A stretch of 64,000 nucleotides of DNA from an uncultured bacterium. GTDB taxonomy: Bacteria > Bacillota > Clostridia > Lachnospirales > Lachnospiraceae. Within the stretch, counting starts at the first letter, position 1. Every line of letters begins with the position of its first letter. The translations under genes and the position numbers were made by a program. The stretch is from assembly GCA_947381965.1 (NCBI GenBank), contig CANCXX010000015.1, forward strand, positions 1 through 64,000, given 5' to 3'. This document shows positions 15,888 through 25,800 of this stretch, one piece after another. Below the pieces are notes generated by a model. The model had not been told where the DNA came from. It ran no database searches and worked only from the letters and a program-made list of their open reading frames with translations.

Positions 15888-17938
15888 GGATTTTCCTCAA
15901 AAAGTATTTCCAGCAAAGCCTCCTCCGGCCCGGATTCTTCTACTGGCACCGTACAAAAATATGCCTTTTTCCCATCTCCCTGGCAAATCCTTACCTCAAA
16001 AGAAGCTTCCCTGCCATCCACAAGAACCCTTACAGGTCTTTTGACGCTGACAAAGCCTGCTCTGCCTTTATCACTCAGACCCAGAAGCTGTCTATATGGC
16101 AATTGTTTCCTGAACAAAATGCTTCCCGGACAAATCAGCTTTTCCAAAATTCCCACAGGCACAAAATCCGCTGCAGGTAATACCAGAAACAGACAGGCGT
16201 CGTTTTCCCCAAGTTCAAACGAAAACACCTCTTCGTTAGAAAGGAAGAAGGCCTCTTCGTTTCTCTGGTCATACACAATCCATTCCCGCCCCTTGGTTCC
16301 GGGGAGATCTGAAAGCTTCAGACTTCCCTGACTGACTGTCTCATCCCCCATAGAAAAGGCTGCCACCACGTAAGCCTCTCCATAATGATTAAAAAGCTTC
16401 AAAATCCGTCCGCTCTCTGCTTCATTCTCAAACAGGCAGTCCAAGGTGGGCATACCCACATTGTCGCAGCGTATTACTGTTCCATCCTTCCGAATCAGAG
16501 GCAGAATCAGTTCCGGATCTGTTTTTCCCACCGGATCGCTGGTATATACCGGACCTCCGCTCACTGCCCGGAGCACTGCGTTCTGGCGTCTCTCTGCGTG
16601 ACTGCTCCAGAACATATCCCAGTCTCCCCAGAAAAACTGCCCCTGCAGCAAAGAATTGTAGCCATTTTGCAGGGCATGTTCCCAAAATCCATGGGGCGCC
16701 TCCGGCACGAAATCGTCACTGCTTCTTGCAACTGCGCTGCTTGGACGGTTCCACATATCCTCCGGAGCCATTCCCATACAGTTAATGATATTATTATCAA
16801 AATGCAGCGCTGCCGAGGCATTCAATCCCTCCTGAATTGCTGCCGAGGCGCTTCCATATTCCTTTAACCCTTCGTAGAAAAGGCTGATGGCGCTTTGTCC
16901 GTCCACCTTTACAAAGTCAATCCCACAGGTATTTTTCAGATATTTATGCCAGATACTATAAAACCGAAAAGCCCCGCCCCCCTGGGCTGCCGGAATTTTC
17001 CTTCCATCTGGCAGCTTAATGCTTCCTTCCCGTAGGCGCTTTTCCGCTTCTGAACCTGCTTTTAATCCATTCCAGTATCCCATCACCGCATGCCAGACTC
17101 CTACCTTCCAGACCCCGTATTCTTCTTTCATACGGCGCACGCATTCCTGCAGCCCTTCCGGGAACTTATCCGGTGCAGCATCCAGACCTTTTAGCTCCTG
17201 TGTCTCATAGTCCGCATCCAGCCATCCGTCATCAATCAAAGCCCAGCCAACCGGCACTTTCTTTTCCTTTAGTTCCTCCAGCTTATTATAAATTCCCTGT
17301 GCGGAAACCTTTTGGTAAAAAGCATCCCAGCTGCACCATCCCAGCTTTTCAAACATGGCAGGATAACGCTTGTTCTCCCGCAGCATAGAGGTTCTGCCCA
17401 TAAGTGTCAAAGCATATTTCACTGCCTCATGGCAGCATATATAAGGGTCCTCTCCCTTTGCGCATACCAGACTGATATCCTCTACTTCCTTTTTGCCTCC
17501 GCAGTTTGAGGATACCGTAACCAAAATTCCTTCTCCGGCGCCTTCCATATCGGTCCGGTACTCTCTGCCGCATACAGCCAAAAGGACAAGATACCCGCTT
17601 CCTCCCTTCATTAAAAGGAGCTGGGTTCTTGCCGGAATCTGCTGCGTCCCTTGTGGAAAAGCAGGACGCTGCCACCAGTCTTTGTGCTGGTATATGGCCA
17701 GCAGCTTCTCTGGCTTTCCCACTCTCACCAGATAACGAACCCCCATTTTTCCGTCCAGGTAAGTCTGGGGGCCAAAAAGCGGCTGCCTTGGCTCCACTTT
17801 TCCTTTGATGCCTATTGCCTTCAGATTTCCCTGTTCTTTGATGACAACCTGACAGGACAGAGATACGGCTTCTTCACCGGTTCCAATGAAATCTGTAATT
17901 TTATCAGGAAATTCTAAATAAATCTCTTCTCTACACAT
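15884..17938 (-). CDS. GH36 raffinose-synthase/Sip1-type alpha-galactosidase
   Basis: This 684-residue protein matches the Sip1/raffinose-synthase branch of GH36. It has LGWCSWDAFY at about 199-208, IDDGWLD at 235-241, the nucleophile candidate Asp346 in FVKVDGQS, and acid/base candidate Asp408 or Asp409 in RSSDDF. Family members hydrolyse or transfer alpha-galactosyl groups. Here a cytoplasmic alpha-galactosidase acting on melibiose- or raffinose-type sugars is the simplest reading. The gene overlaps the ROK regulator stop by eight bases and the FGGY start by ATGA. With the sucrose-phosphorylase-like gene further down it suggests raffinose to sucrose to glucose 1-phosphate. Confidence 0.82.
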   Translation of the reverse strand: MCREEIYLEFPDKITDFIGTGEEAVSLSCQVVIKEQGNLKAIGIKGKVEPRQPLFGPQTYLDGKMGVRYLVRVGKPEKLLAIYQHKDWWQRPAFPQGTQQIPARTQLLLMKGGSGYLVLLAVCGREYRTDMEGAGEGILVTVSSNCGGKKEVEDISLVCAKGEDPYICCHEAVKYALTLMGRTSMLRENKRYPAMFEKLGWCSWDAFYQKVSAQGIYNKLEELKEKKVPVGWALIDDGWLDADYETQELKGLDAAPDKFPEGLQECVRRMKEEYGVWKVGVWHAVMGYWNGLKAGSEAEKRLREGSIKLPDGRKIPAAQGGGAFRFYSIWHKYLKNTCGIDFVKVDGQSAISLFYEGLKEYGSASAAIQEGLNASAALHFDNNIINCMGMAPEDMWNRPSSAVARSSDDFVPEAPHGFWEHALQNGYNSLLQGQFFWGDWDMFWSSHAERRQNAVLRAVSGGPVYTSDPVGKTDPELILPLIRKDGTVIRCDNVGMPTLDCLFENEAESGRILKLFNHYGEAYVVAAFSMGDETVSQGSLKLSDLPGTKGREWIVYDQRNEEAFFLSNEEVFSFELGENDACLFLVLPAADFVPVGILEKLICPGSILFRKQLPYRQLLGLSDKGRAGFVSVKRPVRVLVDGREASFEVRICQGDGKKAYFCTVPVEESGPEEALLEILFEENP

Positions 17939-19154
17939 TTTTCACAAACACCTCATTTACCGCTTCACTAAAAAAATGATCCGCCACAATTTCTCCGGCG
18001 CCAATCACGCCTGCATTCTCTCCCAGACTGGATATTTCCAGATCATTTTCCCTGGCCCCCTTTACTTTATGGGAATCCGCCACATCCTTTACAATATCAA
18101 AATATCTGGGATAACGTTGAATCAGAATGCCTCCCAAAATAATCTTCTGGGGGTCTAATATATTAATGAGATTGGCTACGGCAATCCCCACATAAAAAGC
18201 TGACTGGTTCAAAATGGAAATGGTAAGTAGATCTTTTTTCCCTGCCATTTCAAACACGTCCTCAATTACAAGCTTCTCTCTTTTATTATAAAGGGGATGG
18301 TTCCGCTCTGTTTCCAGCTGCCTGCGCAGCTCCTTCAAAATCGCAATGCCGGAGCTTAGTGCCTCCAGACATCCCCGGTTGCCGCAGTTACATAAGGGAC
18401 CGTTCACATCCAGAATAATATGTCCGAATTCCCCCGCAATGCTGTTTGCGCCTATATTCATTCTTCCATCTATAATCAAACCCGATCCAATTCCCATATC
18501 CACATCAATATAGGTTAGATCATAGGTATCCTTTGCATTTCCATACCAGTATTCCCCAAATGCAATCACGTTCGTATCCTTCTGCATAAATACCGGATAT
18601 CCTGTTTTTTCCTGCAGAATCTCCTTCAAAGGAATGTAACGCAGCATGGGAATGTTGGGCGGTGTTAAGACAATATCCGCCTTCGTATCCAATGGTCCGG
18701 GCACACCCACCCCAATACCAAGAATCTTCTCCCTTTCAATTCCGGCCTGGGCCGCTACTTCCTGTACGCCTCCTGCCAGCATATCAATAAAAGCATACTG
18801 GCTGCCCATGTCCTCCTCCATACCATAACGCTTAAGCTGCAGAATATCTCCCCGCAGATTCATCAGCGCCACACTGGTGACAAACTTGTTAATATGTATT
18901 CCTATAGTATAACGGTAAGCTTCATTGACAGCATAGGAGAGCGCCTTTCTTCCCACTCCTATTCCTTCCAGCTCATCACATCGTATCAGATTGAGAGCCT
19001 CCAATTCTTCCAAAATCTTCTTAATCGCCATAAATGTCAGACCTGACGCAGCCGACAGACCTGCCTTGGTTGCCGTCTTGTTTTTCCGGATATAATTTAA
19101 AACAGATCTCCGGTTGTAGTTCTTTAGCTGAACCTGTTTGTTTTTTTCTCTCAT
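17931..19154 (-). CDS. ROK-family transcriptional repressor
   Basis: This 407-residue protein has an N-terminal winged helix-turn-helix at about residues 15-70, then a ROK domain with GIGVGVPGP, DVDMGIGSG, GEFGHI and an intact zinc motif CNCGNRGCLE. The group includes NagC, Mlc and XylR, repressors released by a sugar or sugar phosphate. It lies inside the catabolic operon between the binding protein and the GH36 gene, so autoregulation of the operon is likely. A perfect 28-base palindrome sits 20 bases before its start codon, and a second large inverted repeat abuts the operon promoter; either may be its operator. Confidence 0.87.
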   Translation of the reverse strand: MREKNKQVQLKNYNRRSVLNYIRKNKTATKAGLSAASGLTFMAIKKILEELEALNLIRCDELEGIGVGRKALSYAVNEAYRYTIGIHINKFVTSVALMNLRGDILQLKRYGMEEDMGSQYAFIDMLAGGVQEVAAQAGIEREKILGIGVGVPGPLDTKADIVLTPPNIPMLRYIPLKEILQEKTGYPVFMQKDTNVIAFGEYWYGNAKDTYDLTYIDVDMGIGSGLIIDGRMNIGANSIAGEFGHIILDVNGPLCNCGNRGCLEALSSGIAILKELRRQLETERNHPLYNKREKLVIEDVFEMAGKKDLLTISILNQSAFYVGIAVANLINILDPQKIILGGILIQRYPRYFDIVKDVADSHKVKGARENDLEISSLGENAGVIGAGEIVADHFFSEAVNEVFVKNV

Positions 19155-19174
19155 CCGCCCTGCTCCTTTTCTTT

Positions 19175-19202
19175 AGCGGCAGAGACTATAGTCTCTGCCG
19201 CT
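19175..19202. other. Perfect 28-bp palindrome between binding-protein and ROK genes
   Basis: The two 14-base arms begin AGCGGCAGAGACTA and are exactly complementary with no spacer. On the minus strand it is followed by TAAAGAAAAGG, not a T-run, so it is not a canonical terminator. It could be an RNA stem that protects the upstream permease and binding-protein mRNA or limits read-through, or a DNA operator. A similar stem follows the other binding-protein gene at 31659-31690. Confidence 0.6.
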
Positions 19203-19294
19203 TTTCCGGAACAAAACACTCTGCCGTTGCCGGCACACTGCCCTATTCCTGTATAAAGCTAAGGTCAGTTGTGGGAACCTTTAGACTTGTATCC

Positions 19295-20665
19295 TTAATC
19301 CATAACCACTTCCGGGTACTGGTCACGCAGTTCCTTCTTAAAGTTTTCAATGATTGTATCATTGTCCTGACCCTCTTTGATTCCGTTAGTCGCTGACTTC
19401 TGGAAAAGGTTCTGGACGGAACGTGTATACTTATCCGGCGTAATGCCCACAATTTTATCACAAATCACACTGTAAGTTGCAAGAAGATTCTGTCCGCCGA
19501 AATCCTCTGAGGAAAATCCTTCTGCCAGAGTATCGCAAACGCTCTTGCTTGCAGGTACCTGATTGTGTCTTTCCATATTAATCTTCTGGAAATCATCTGA
19601 TGCAATAAAGGTCAAAAACTGTGCTGCCAGATCCTTCTTTTCAGAGTTATTGTAAACGCATGTGCCTGTCACACCTTCATAAGAAGCGTTGAAAGGCGCT
19701 GCCACTCCAACATTGCCCTTATTTGCTTCCCAGTCGGTAAAGAAATCCCAGGAAGGCATTACCCTGAAAAGGAGCTTGCCTTCATTCCATGCTGCAGCCC
19801 ATTCAGAACCCCAGCTTCCCAGCTCTGCATTTGCTTTTGAGTCATAGATTTTACGCATATTGTCAATCAGGCCCATCCAGTCATCGGTGATCTCTAACTT
19901 GCCGTCCCTAACAAGCGGAGTAAAGGAAAAAGCATCTACCTTTACCATCTCTGCAATGTTTGGCCAGAGAGAAACTTCTCCGTTTGACTTCTCATAAATC
20001 TCTTCACCCTTTGCAATAATTGTATCCCAGTCTGTAAGCATTGCGGAAATTTCATCAGGATCACTGGTTCCCAGCCACTGCTCGCAGGCATCCTTCAAAT
20101 ACCAGAATGCCACAGGTGAGGACTGGAAGGAAAGGCACTTAAAGTTCCCTTTGGAATCCTTCATTCCTGCGCGCTGGAATTCATAATAATCCTTTGTCAG
20201 TTCGTCAATATTCATATAGGAAAGGTCTGCAATCAGGTCACTGTCCAGGAATTCATACATATAACCTTCTTCTAAGTCAAACAAATCCGGTACGCCGTCC
20301 TGACTCTGAAGAGCTGTCAGAATTTTTGTCTTATACTCGTCGCCGCCAAATACCTGTAAATCAATTGTAACATTTGGATAGACTTCGTTAAAGGCTTTTA
20401 CAAGGTTATTTGCATTATCTGTGTAAGTCCAGTATACAAACTCTCCTGTTACGGAAGCAGGGTCCGCCTTTTCTTCTTCCTGATTGTCTGCCTCTGTGTC
20501 TTTGGCGCCTTCCCCATCTTCCTTTGCAGTTGTATCTGCAGGTTCTGCCGCCTGCTCTGTTTTGGGAGCCTCTTCCTTCTCCTCTTTCGGAGCGCTTCCG
20601 CAGCCGCTAAGGATACCGGCTACCATTGCCGTACTCAAAAGCACTGCCAATAACTTCTTTTTCAT
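19295..20665 (-). CDS. Sugar ABC transporter substrate-binding lipoprotein
   Basis: This 456-residue protein has a lipoprotein signal peptide with lipobox LSGC and lipidated Cys22. An acidic Glu/Ala/Asp-rich linker to about residue 70 precedes a type-1 extracellular solute-binding domain (GEFVYWTYTDNANNLVKAF start, then DGVPDLFDLEEG). It should capture oligosaccharides at the cell surface for the two permeases encoded just upstream. GGAGG lies eight bases before the ATG. No ATPase gene is present; many Gram-positive CUT1 importers use a shared MsmK-type ATPase encoded elsewhere. The palindrome after its stop may keep this gene expressed above the enzymes downstream. Confidence 0.9.
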   Translation of the reverse strand: MKKKLLAVLLSTAMVAGILSGCGSAPKEEKEEAPKTEQAAEPADTTAKEDGEGAKDTEADNQEEEKADPASVTGEFVYWTYTDNANNLVKAFNEVYPNVTIDLQVFGGDEYKTKILTALQSQDGVPDLFDLEEGYMYEFLDSDLIADLSYMNIDELTKDYYEFQRAGMKDSKGNFKCLSFQSSPVAFWYLKDACEQWLGTSDPDEISAMLTDWDTIIAKGEEIYEKSNGEVSLWPNIAEMVKVDAFSFTPLVRDGKLEITDDWMGLIDNMRKIYDSKANAELGSWGSEWAAAWNEGKLLFRVMPSWDFFTDWEANKGNVGVAAPFNASYEGVTGTCVYNNSEKKDLAAQFLTFIASDDFQKINMERHNQVPASKSVCDTLAEGFSSEDFGGQNLLATYSVICDKIVGITPDKYTRSVQNLFQKSATNGIKEGQDNDTIIENFKKELRDQYPEVVMD

Positions 20666-20730
20666 TCTCTCATCCTCCTTAATTTTTGAATTAATCTATC
20701 TTAACCAGCTTTACTGGCAAGAAACATATT

Positions 20731-21567
20731 TCAGCCCTTTACAGCCGCTCCAATTGCAATCTTTTCCATAATTACTTTGGATGCAAAGGCATATACAATT
20801 ACCATAGGGATAATGGAAACCAGCATTCCAACATACTGGGCGCCGTAATCCGAATGTGTGGAATCCCGCACGGTAGCTATCATCAGCGGAAGCGTAAATT
20901 TCTTCTGGTCATTTAAGACAATAAGGGGTGTCAGATAACTGTTCCAGTTTCCAATAAAGGTCATAACCCCCTGTGTTACCAGCGCCGGTATTACCAGCGG
21001 AATTGTAATCCGGTGAAAAATTTTAAGCTCCGTGCAGCCGTCCATAACCGCTGCCTCAATCAATTCATTGGGCAATGCCCCATCTATAAACTGTTTATAG
21101 AAAAACACAGCAAAACAGTTGGATATTGTGGGAACTATCAGTGTAAAATAATTATTTAACAGTTTCATTGCCTGGATTTCTTTATAAAAACCGATAATTC
21201 CAAGCTGTCCTGGCAGCATCATTGCCACCAGCACCACAGAAAACAGAAATTTCTTTCCTTTAAACTCAAACTTAGAAAAAGCATAAGCCGCCATCATGGT
21301 AAAGTAATTCTGTACCACTGTCACTATTACTGCCAGCATAAGGCTGTTAAGGATACCTCTCGTAAGGTCAATATTCTGGGTCAGACGTTCAAAGTTTTCT
21401 TTAAACTTGTTGCCTGGCAGGACATTAATCTTCGCCACAATATTATAATTGTCATGGGTGGAAGAAATTATCATGACAAAAAAGGGATAAAATGCAACTG
21501 CCGCCACAGAAAAAGCAAACAGATAAATCACTGCATGGCACAATGTTCTTTTCATCTTCTCATTCAT
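20731..21567 (-). CDS. Carbohydrate ABC transporter permease, MsmG/MalG-like
   Basis: This 278-residue membrane protein has about six hydrophobic segments and the inner-loop EAA motif LIEAAVMDGCTELKIFHRI near residue 175-193, typical of CUT1 permeases. It pairs with the permease encoded immediately upstream, whose stop overlaps this start as ATGA. It is the MalG-side subunit judging by length and by its ending in KIAIGAAVKG, and should form the channel for the binding protein that follows 65 bases later. Confidence 0.9.
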   Translation of the reverse strand: MNEKMKRTLCHAVIYLFAFSVAAVAFYPFFVMIISSTHDNYNIVAKINVLPGNKFKENFERLTQNIDLTRGILNSLMLAVIVTVVQNYFTMMAAYAFSKFEFKGKKFLFSVVLVAMMLPGQLGIIGFYKEIQAMKLLNNYFTLIVPTISNCFAVFFYKQFIDGALPNELIEAAVMDGCTELKIFHRITIPLVIPALVTQGVMTFIGNWNSYLTPLIVLNDQKKFTLPLMIATVRDSTHSDYGAQYVGMLVSIIPMVIVYAFASKVIMEKIAIGAAVKG

Positions 21568-22472
21568 TTTGATCTCCTCCCCTCCTTTTTCTTCCCGTAT
21601 TCATCCTTCTTCTCTCCTGTTACCCCCAAAGAAATCAGGCTGAAGAATGCAATAATTACAAAAATACCATATGCCACCGCCGCACCGTATCCAAACTGAA
21701 AACGGTCAAAAGCGGAATCATACATATATTTCACCATGGTTGTGGTGGCATTTCCCGGAACGGAAGTAAAGACCAGTTTGGATTCGTCAAACATCTGCAG
21801 GCCGCCGATGATAGATGTTACCATAACATAAATCAGAATCGGCCTCATTAGTGGAATTGTAATTTTCGTAATTCTCTGCCATGCGTTGGCGCCGTCCACC
21901 TCCGCAGCCTCCATAACCTCCTCTGAAATGGAATTAATTCCGGCTGTAAAATAAATAATATTATAACCAAAGTTTTTCCAGCAGATTGCTATGGCAATAA
22001 CCAGCCTTGCCAGCATCTGGTTGTTCTGGAAGTCCACCGCCTCAAGCCCCAGCATACTGATTACATTGTTGATAGCGCCGCCCGGATAGGAAAACAACGC
22101 TCCAAACAAAAGTCCGATGGTTACCGGCGTAACCAGATTCGGAAAGTAGTAAATATTGCGGAGCAGAAACTTTCCCCTAAACCACCTGTTGCTCAAAATC
22201 AGCGACAGAACAAAAGCAATGGTCAGCTGCGGGATAATGGACATAATCCATATCAGCAGCGTGTTGCCAATAGACTGGAAAAAATACCCGGATTCCAGCA
22301 TCCTTTTGTAGTTATTCAGCCCGATATACGTAAATTTTCCTGACAATACATCCATATCGCAGAAACTTAATACAAAAGAATACAAAATCGGGAACAAACT
22401 AAATATTAAAAAAACTATAAAAAATGGTGTAACATAAAAGTATGCGTATTTGCTTCTTTTTTTTGCATTCAT
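21564..22472 (-). CDS. Carbohydrate ABC transporter permease, MsmF/MalF-like
   Basis: This 302-residue membrane protein has an early segment FFIVFLIFSLFPILYSFVLS, about six membrane spans and the EAA loop VMEAAEVDGANAWQRITKI near residue 185-203. It is the first gene of the long glycan operon, starting about 95 bases after a good promoter. It overlaps the second permease by ATGA. Upstream lies an AT-rich regulatory region with a large inverted repeat. Confidence 0.9.
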   Translation of the reverse strand: MNAKKRSKYAYFYVTPFFIVFLIFSLFPILYSFVLSFCDMDVLSGKFTYIGLNNYKRMLESGYFFQSIGNTLLIWIMSIIPQLTIAFVLSLILSNRWFRGKFLLRNIYYFPNLVTPVTIGLLFGALFSYPGGAINNVISMLGLEAVDFQNNQMLARLVIAIAICWKNFGYNIIYFTAGINSISEEVMEAAEVDGANAWQRITKITIPLMRPILIYVMVTSIIGGLQMFDESKLVFTSVPGNATTTMVKYMYDSAFDRFQFGYGAAVAYGIFVIIAFFSLISLGVTGEKKDEYGKKKEGRRSK

Positions 22473-22566
22473 AGATTTTTACCTTTCCTCCCATCCTCTC
22501 ATTTGTTTGATATGTACATTTTACCTTCTCTTACTCCACCACCCCTATACTTTTTGTCCTAAAAAC

Positions 22567-22595
22567 ATCATATACCATTTTCAAAAACAAATCAA
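22567..22595 (-). promoter_or_regulatory. Promoter of the glycan operon
   Basis: On the minus strand TTGATT (22590-22595) and TATGAT (22567-22572) are separated by 17 bases, a good vegetative sigma factor promoter. It is the only clear promoter in the region and precedes the first permease gene. Confidence 0.65.
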
Positions 22596-22629
22596 TATAA
22601 TTATTAAATTTTTTTTAATAATTATATTG
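22593..22629. promoter_or_regulatory. 16-bp-arm AT-rich inverted repeat overlapping the -35 box
   Basis: The arms 22593-22608 and 22614-22629 are perfectly complementary (CAATATAATTATTAAA and its complement) around five T residues. The repeat overlaps the -35 hexamer by three bases. It could be an operator for the ROK repressor or another regulator, or an UP-like element. The rest of the 349-base gap 22473-22821 is AT-rich, with only the promoter and the terminator of the DUF5107 gene visible. Confidence 0.55.
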
Positions 22630-22766
22630 TATTTTTTTCCAACCGTCCACAACAGCGGTTACGCCTCACAGGAATTAGCAACTATTCTTAATTAGGTCAG
22701 CAATTTATATAATTGCAAAAAAATATCTGATGTCTCAGAAACATAATTTTGAAACTCAGAATATTC

Positions 22767-22791
22767 AAAAGGGCTGTCAAAACGACAGCCC
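22767..22791 (-). terminator. Terminator of the DUF5107-TPR gene
   Basis: On the minus strand GGGCTGTC pairs with GACAGCCC around a five-base loop and is followed by TTTT. It lies 30 bases after the stop codon and separates this gene from the glycan operon promoter. Confidence 0.7.
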
Positions 22792-22821
22792 CTTTCCTTA
22801 TTTAACTCTATAAACCATATC

Positions 22822-25800
22822 TCACTGTACCATCTGCGACTGATATACCCTGCTCATCATATGTGACGGTTCAATTGCCACGGCCTGCGCTAAAAATGCA
22901 GAAGCCTTATCTGCATCTCCAAGCCCCATATGTCCAAGCGCCATCAGGTAATAGCAATGTGCGCGGTTCCGCACTGTATAGTCCTGGTCAAAGATCAAAA
23001 ATTCCGGCAGGGAAACTGCAAAATACTGGATTTTTGCCTTATCATCCAGATGCCTTTCTCCGTAGTCAATCAGGCGGTAGAACCTGGCTTTTGCCTCCCC
23101 CAGCATTCCCAGTTTCAAATTGGACAGTCCCTGATACAGAATCATATCTGCCGGCTGGTCATTGTAATACATAGCCCCCGCAGGTTCATCGGTTCCCAGG
23201 ACAGCATTCCTGAAACATTCCTCCGCCTCTGCCGCCCGGCCCTGTCCCTCAAGCGCAAGCCCCAGATGATAATAGAGATGGTTGTCCCTGGTTCCCTCCA
23301 GCTTACCCTCCCCCAGATTTTCCGGATAGACAAAAGCTTTCCTTAAAAGTTTCTCCGCCTTTCCATAATCCTTCTGCCGCAAAGCGTCCTGCGCCATGGC
23401 AAGGAGCGATAGGGTGTACTGTGTTGTAATCTTACCTTCGCCGCCTTCCCACGGATGGAACTTATGTCCCATAATGCAGCCATAAGCCTTTTCATGATCT
23501 CCGGTAAGGTTTACCAGTGTAATATACTCAATATAAAGGTCGTCGCGCCCCTCTAATAACATGGTATGCGCCTCATAATCAGCCAGCCTCTCTTCAAAGC
23601 TCCAGCCCAGCTTTTTGTGCAGCTGATCTAGCTCCAGGAAAACTCGTGCGTCAGAGGGGTTCAATAAAAATGCAGTCTCAAGCGCCTGCTTTGCCTTTAC
23701 AGGCTCCCTGCACTTATTATAGTATGCCAAAGCCAGATTCCTGTGTGCCGTTGGAAACCCGGAATCCGTCTTCACAGACAATTCCCACAGTCCCACCGCC
23801 TCCTGCCACTGTAACTTGTCATAATACAGATTCCCAAGATAATACGGCGCTTTTGCACAACATCCCTTTTCAATGGCAAAGCGCAGCACAGCAATATCTT
23901 CCAGCTTGTTTGGGAAGCAGTAATCCGGTTTCTGTCCTTCTGCCCCTTCCAGCGTCCGCCTGATTTCTGCCTCCGGGCCGGACTTTGCTTCCAGGTAATA
24001 CGCTTTATAGTAAGAAAGCATCGGGTGCTGTTTCTTACAGCAGTCAATCACAGAAACCGCCTCATCCCAGGCGCCCCATTCGGCATAGTCCCTCGCTGTC
24101 ATCAGATAATTATCCACAAAGTCCCGCATCAGGTCATTTAATGCCTGCCGTCTGCTGCCATCACAATCTCCTTCAATCACAATCCGTTCATTTCCGGAAA
24201 TAAAGTCAAAGGGATCCAACTGCAGGTTTTCCTGAATCTGCGCCTGTGCCTCCAAAAATTTGCCCTGCCTGCGCAACAAATATGCCTTTAATCCCCTTGC
24301 CTTGATATTATGGGCATTTTTTACAAGCGCACGCTCTATATGCTCATATGCGCGCGCGATTCGTCCCCGTCCGGTGTCAATTGCCGCCAGATAATAGAAG
24401 CTCTTCTCCTGCTGTTCACCGCTCCACGATGCCTTGTAGAAGGCATCATAGCTTTCATCCTCCCGCCCCTGGTAAAACAGACACAGGCCAAGCAGATAAT
24501 ATGTCTCACTGTGATAAGGGTTGGGATTACGCTCTGTCAGCCGTTCCAGCGCCTTGTTAAAACAAACCTCCGCCTTCGAAAACTGCCCTCTCCTCATAAG
24601 CAGCATTCCATAGGCATTGTTGATTCTGATATCCCCCGGATCTCTTTTCAGCCCTTCCAGATAATAAGGGTCCGGCAGATAGGTTGCATGGCGGTACTGT
24701 TCAATATGCTGGCCTGTCAGATACAGCTCCTCATTTGTCATGATTTCCTCAGGTTCCTTTGCTGCCTTCGCCGGCTCCGGCATCCTGGGAATCCGGGGTG
24801 CTTCCGGCTGATACTCTGCCAGACGCTTCCCGTCCGCATATACTGCCAGACGCAGCTGTTCTTCTTTCAGATTTGCACAGGGAACTTCTCTCTCGTAGAC
24901 GGACACCGGACCAATGGCCGCTGTCTCATCCAGAACCAACTGTTCTTTTGCCCAAAGCCTGATGACGGCATTTTCATAGATACCTGTGGCATAAACCTTC
25001 ACTGTCGCCTTTTTTCCATTGTAAGACAGGTGCAGCGCCGCATCTGTTGTTGCGTTTTTCACCTGTCCCAGCCCCTTATATGGCATAAAATACTGTCGGA
25101 AAACCTTCTCTTCAAAAGGCTTTAGCCATGTGAAGTCCGGCTGGTTATCCGTAAACACGCCTGTCATCAGTTCCACGTAAGGACCGTCTTTGTCTGTCAG
25201 ATTTCGATCCCACGCTTTTCCAAAATTCCCGCAGCCCCATGTCCACTGCTTTTTGCCCGGCGATATGTGATGGTCCGCCACATGCAGAATGCCTGCGCCC
25301 ACGCCATAATCATAACCGCCCACAAAATCATACTTTGATTTTTCCGCCATGTAGGAAGTGGGAACCGGAATATTCTTATAACGTGAAATATCCACGCCCT
25401 CACTGTAATCCTTTTTGTAATACATCCCCGTTGCAATCGGAAAACGGGAAACATCACGCTTTCCGTGATCCATCACCGCATGCACATCAGGCGGAAATAC
25501 AGACTGTGTATGATCATTGGCCGGCACCGCCGGATTTGCCCACCACAAAAAGGTCTGGGGCAATGCCGTTCTGTTATACAGCTGTCCGGTAATCTCAATG
25601 TAGGCCTTTCCCTGATAGAGGCTAATCTTCGTAATGCTTTTCGTTCCATACATCTGGTCTACATCGTGCAACAATACCGAAACGCTGCCGTCAGGGTTTT
25701 CGTTTGTTACATAATCCACCGGAAGGTACGTGGTCGGCCTGTGATGCTGCGGCCAGTTGAACTCAATGCCACCGGAAATCCACGGTCCTGTCAGCCCCAC

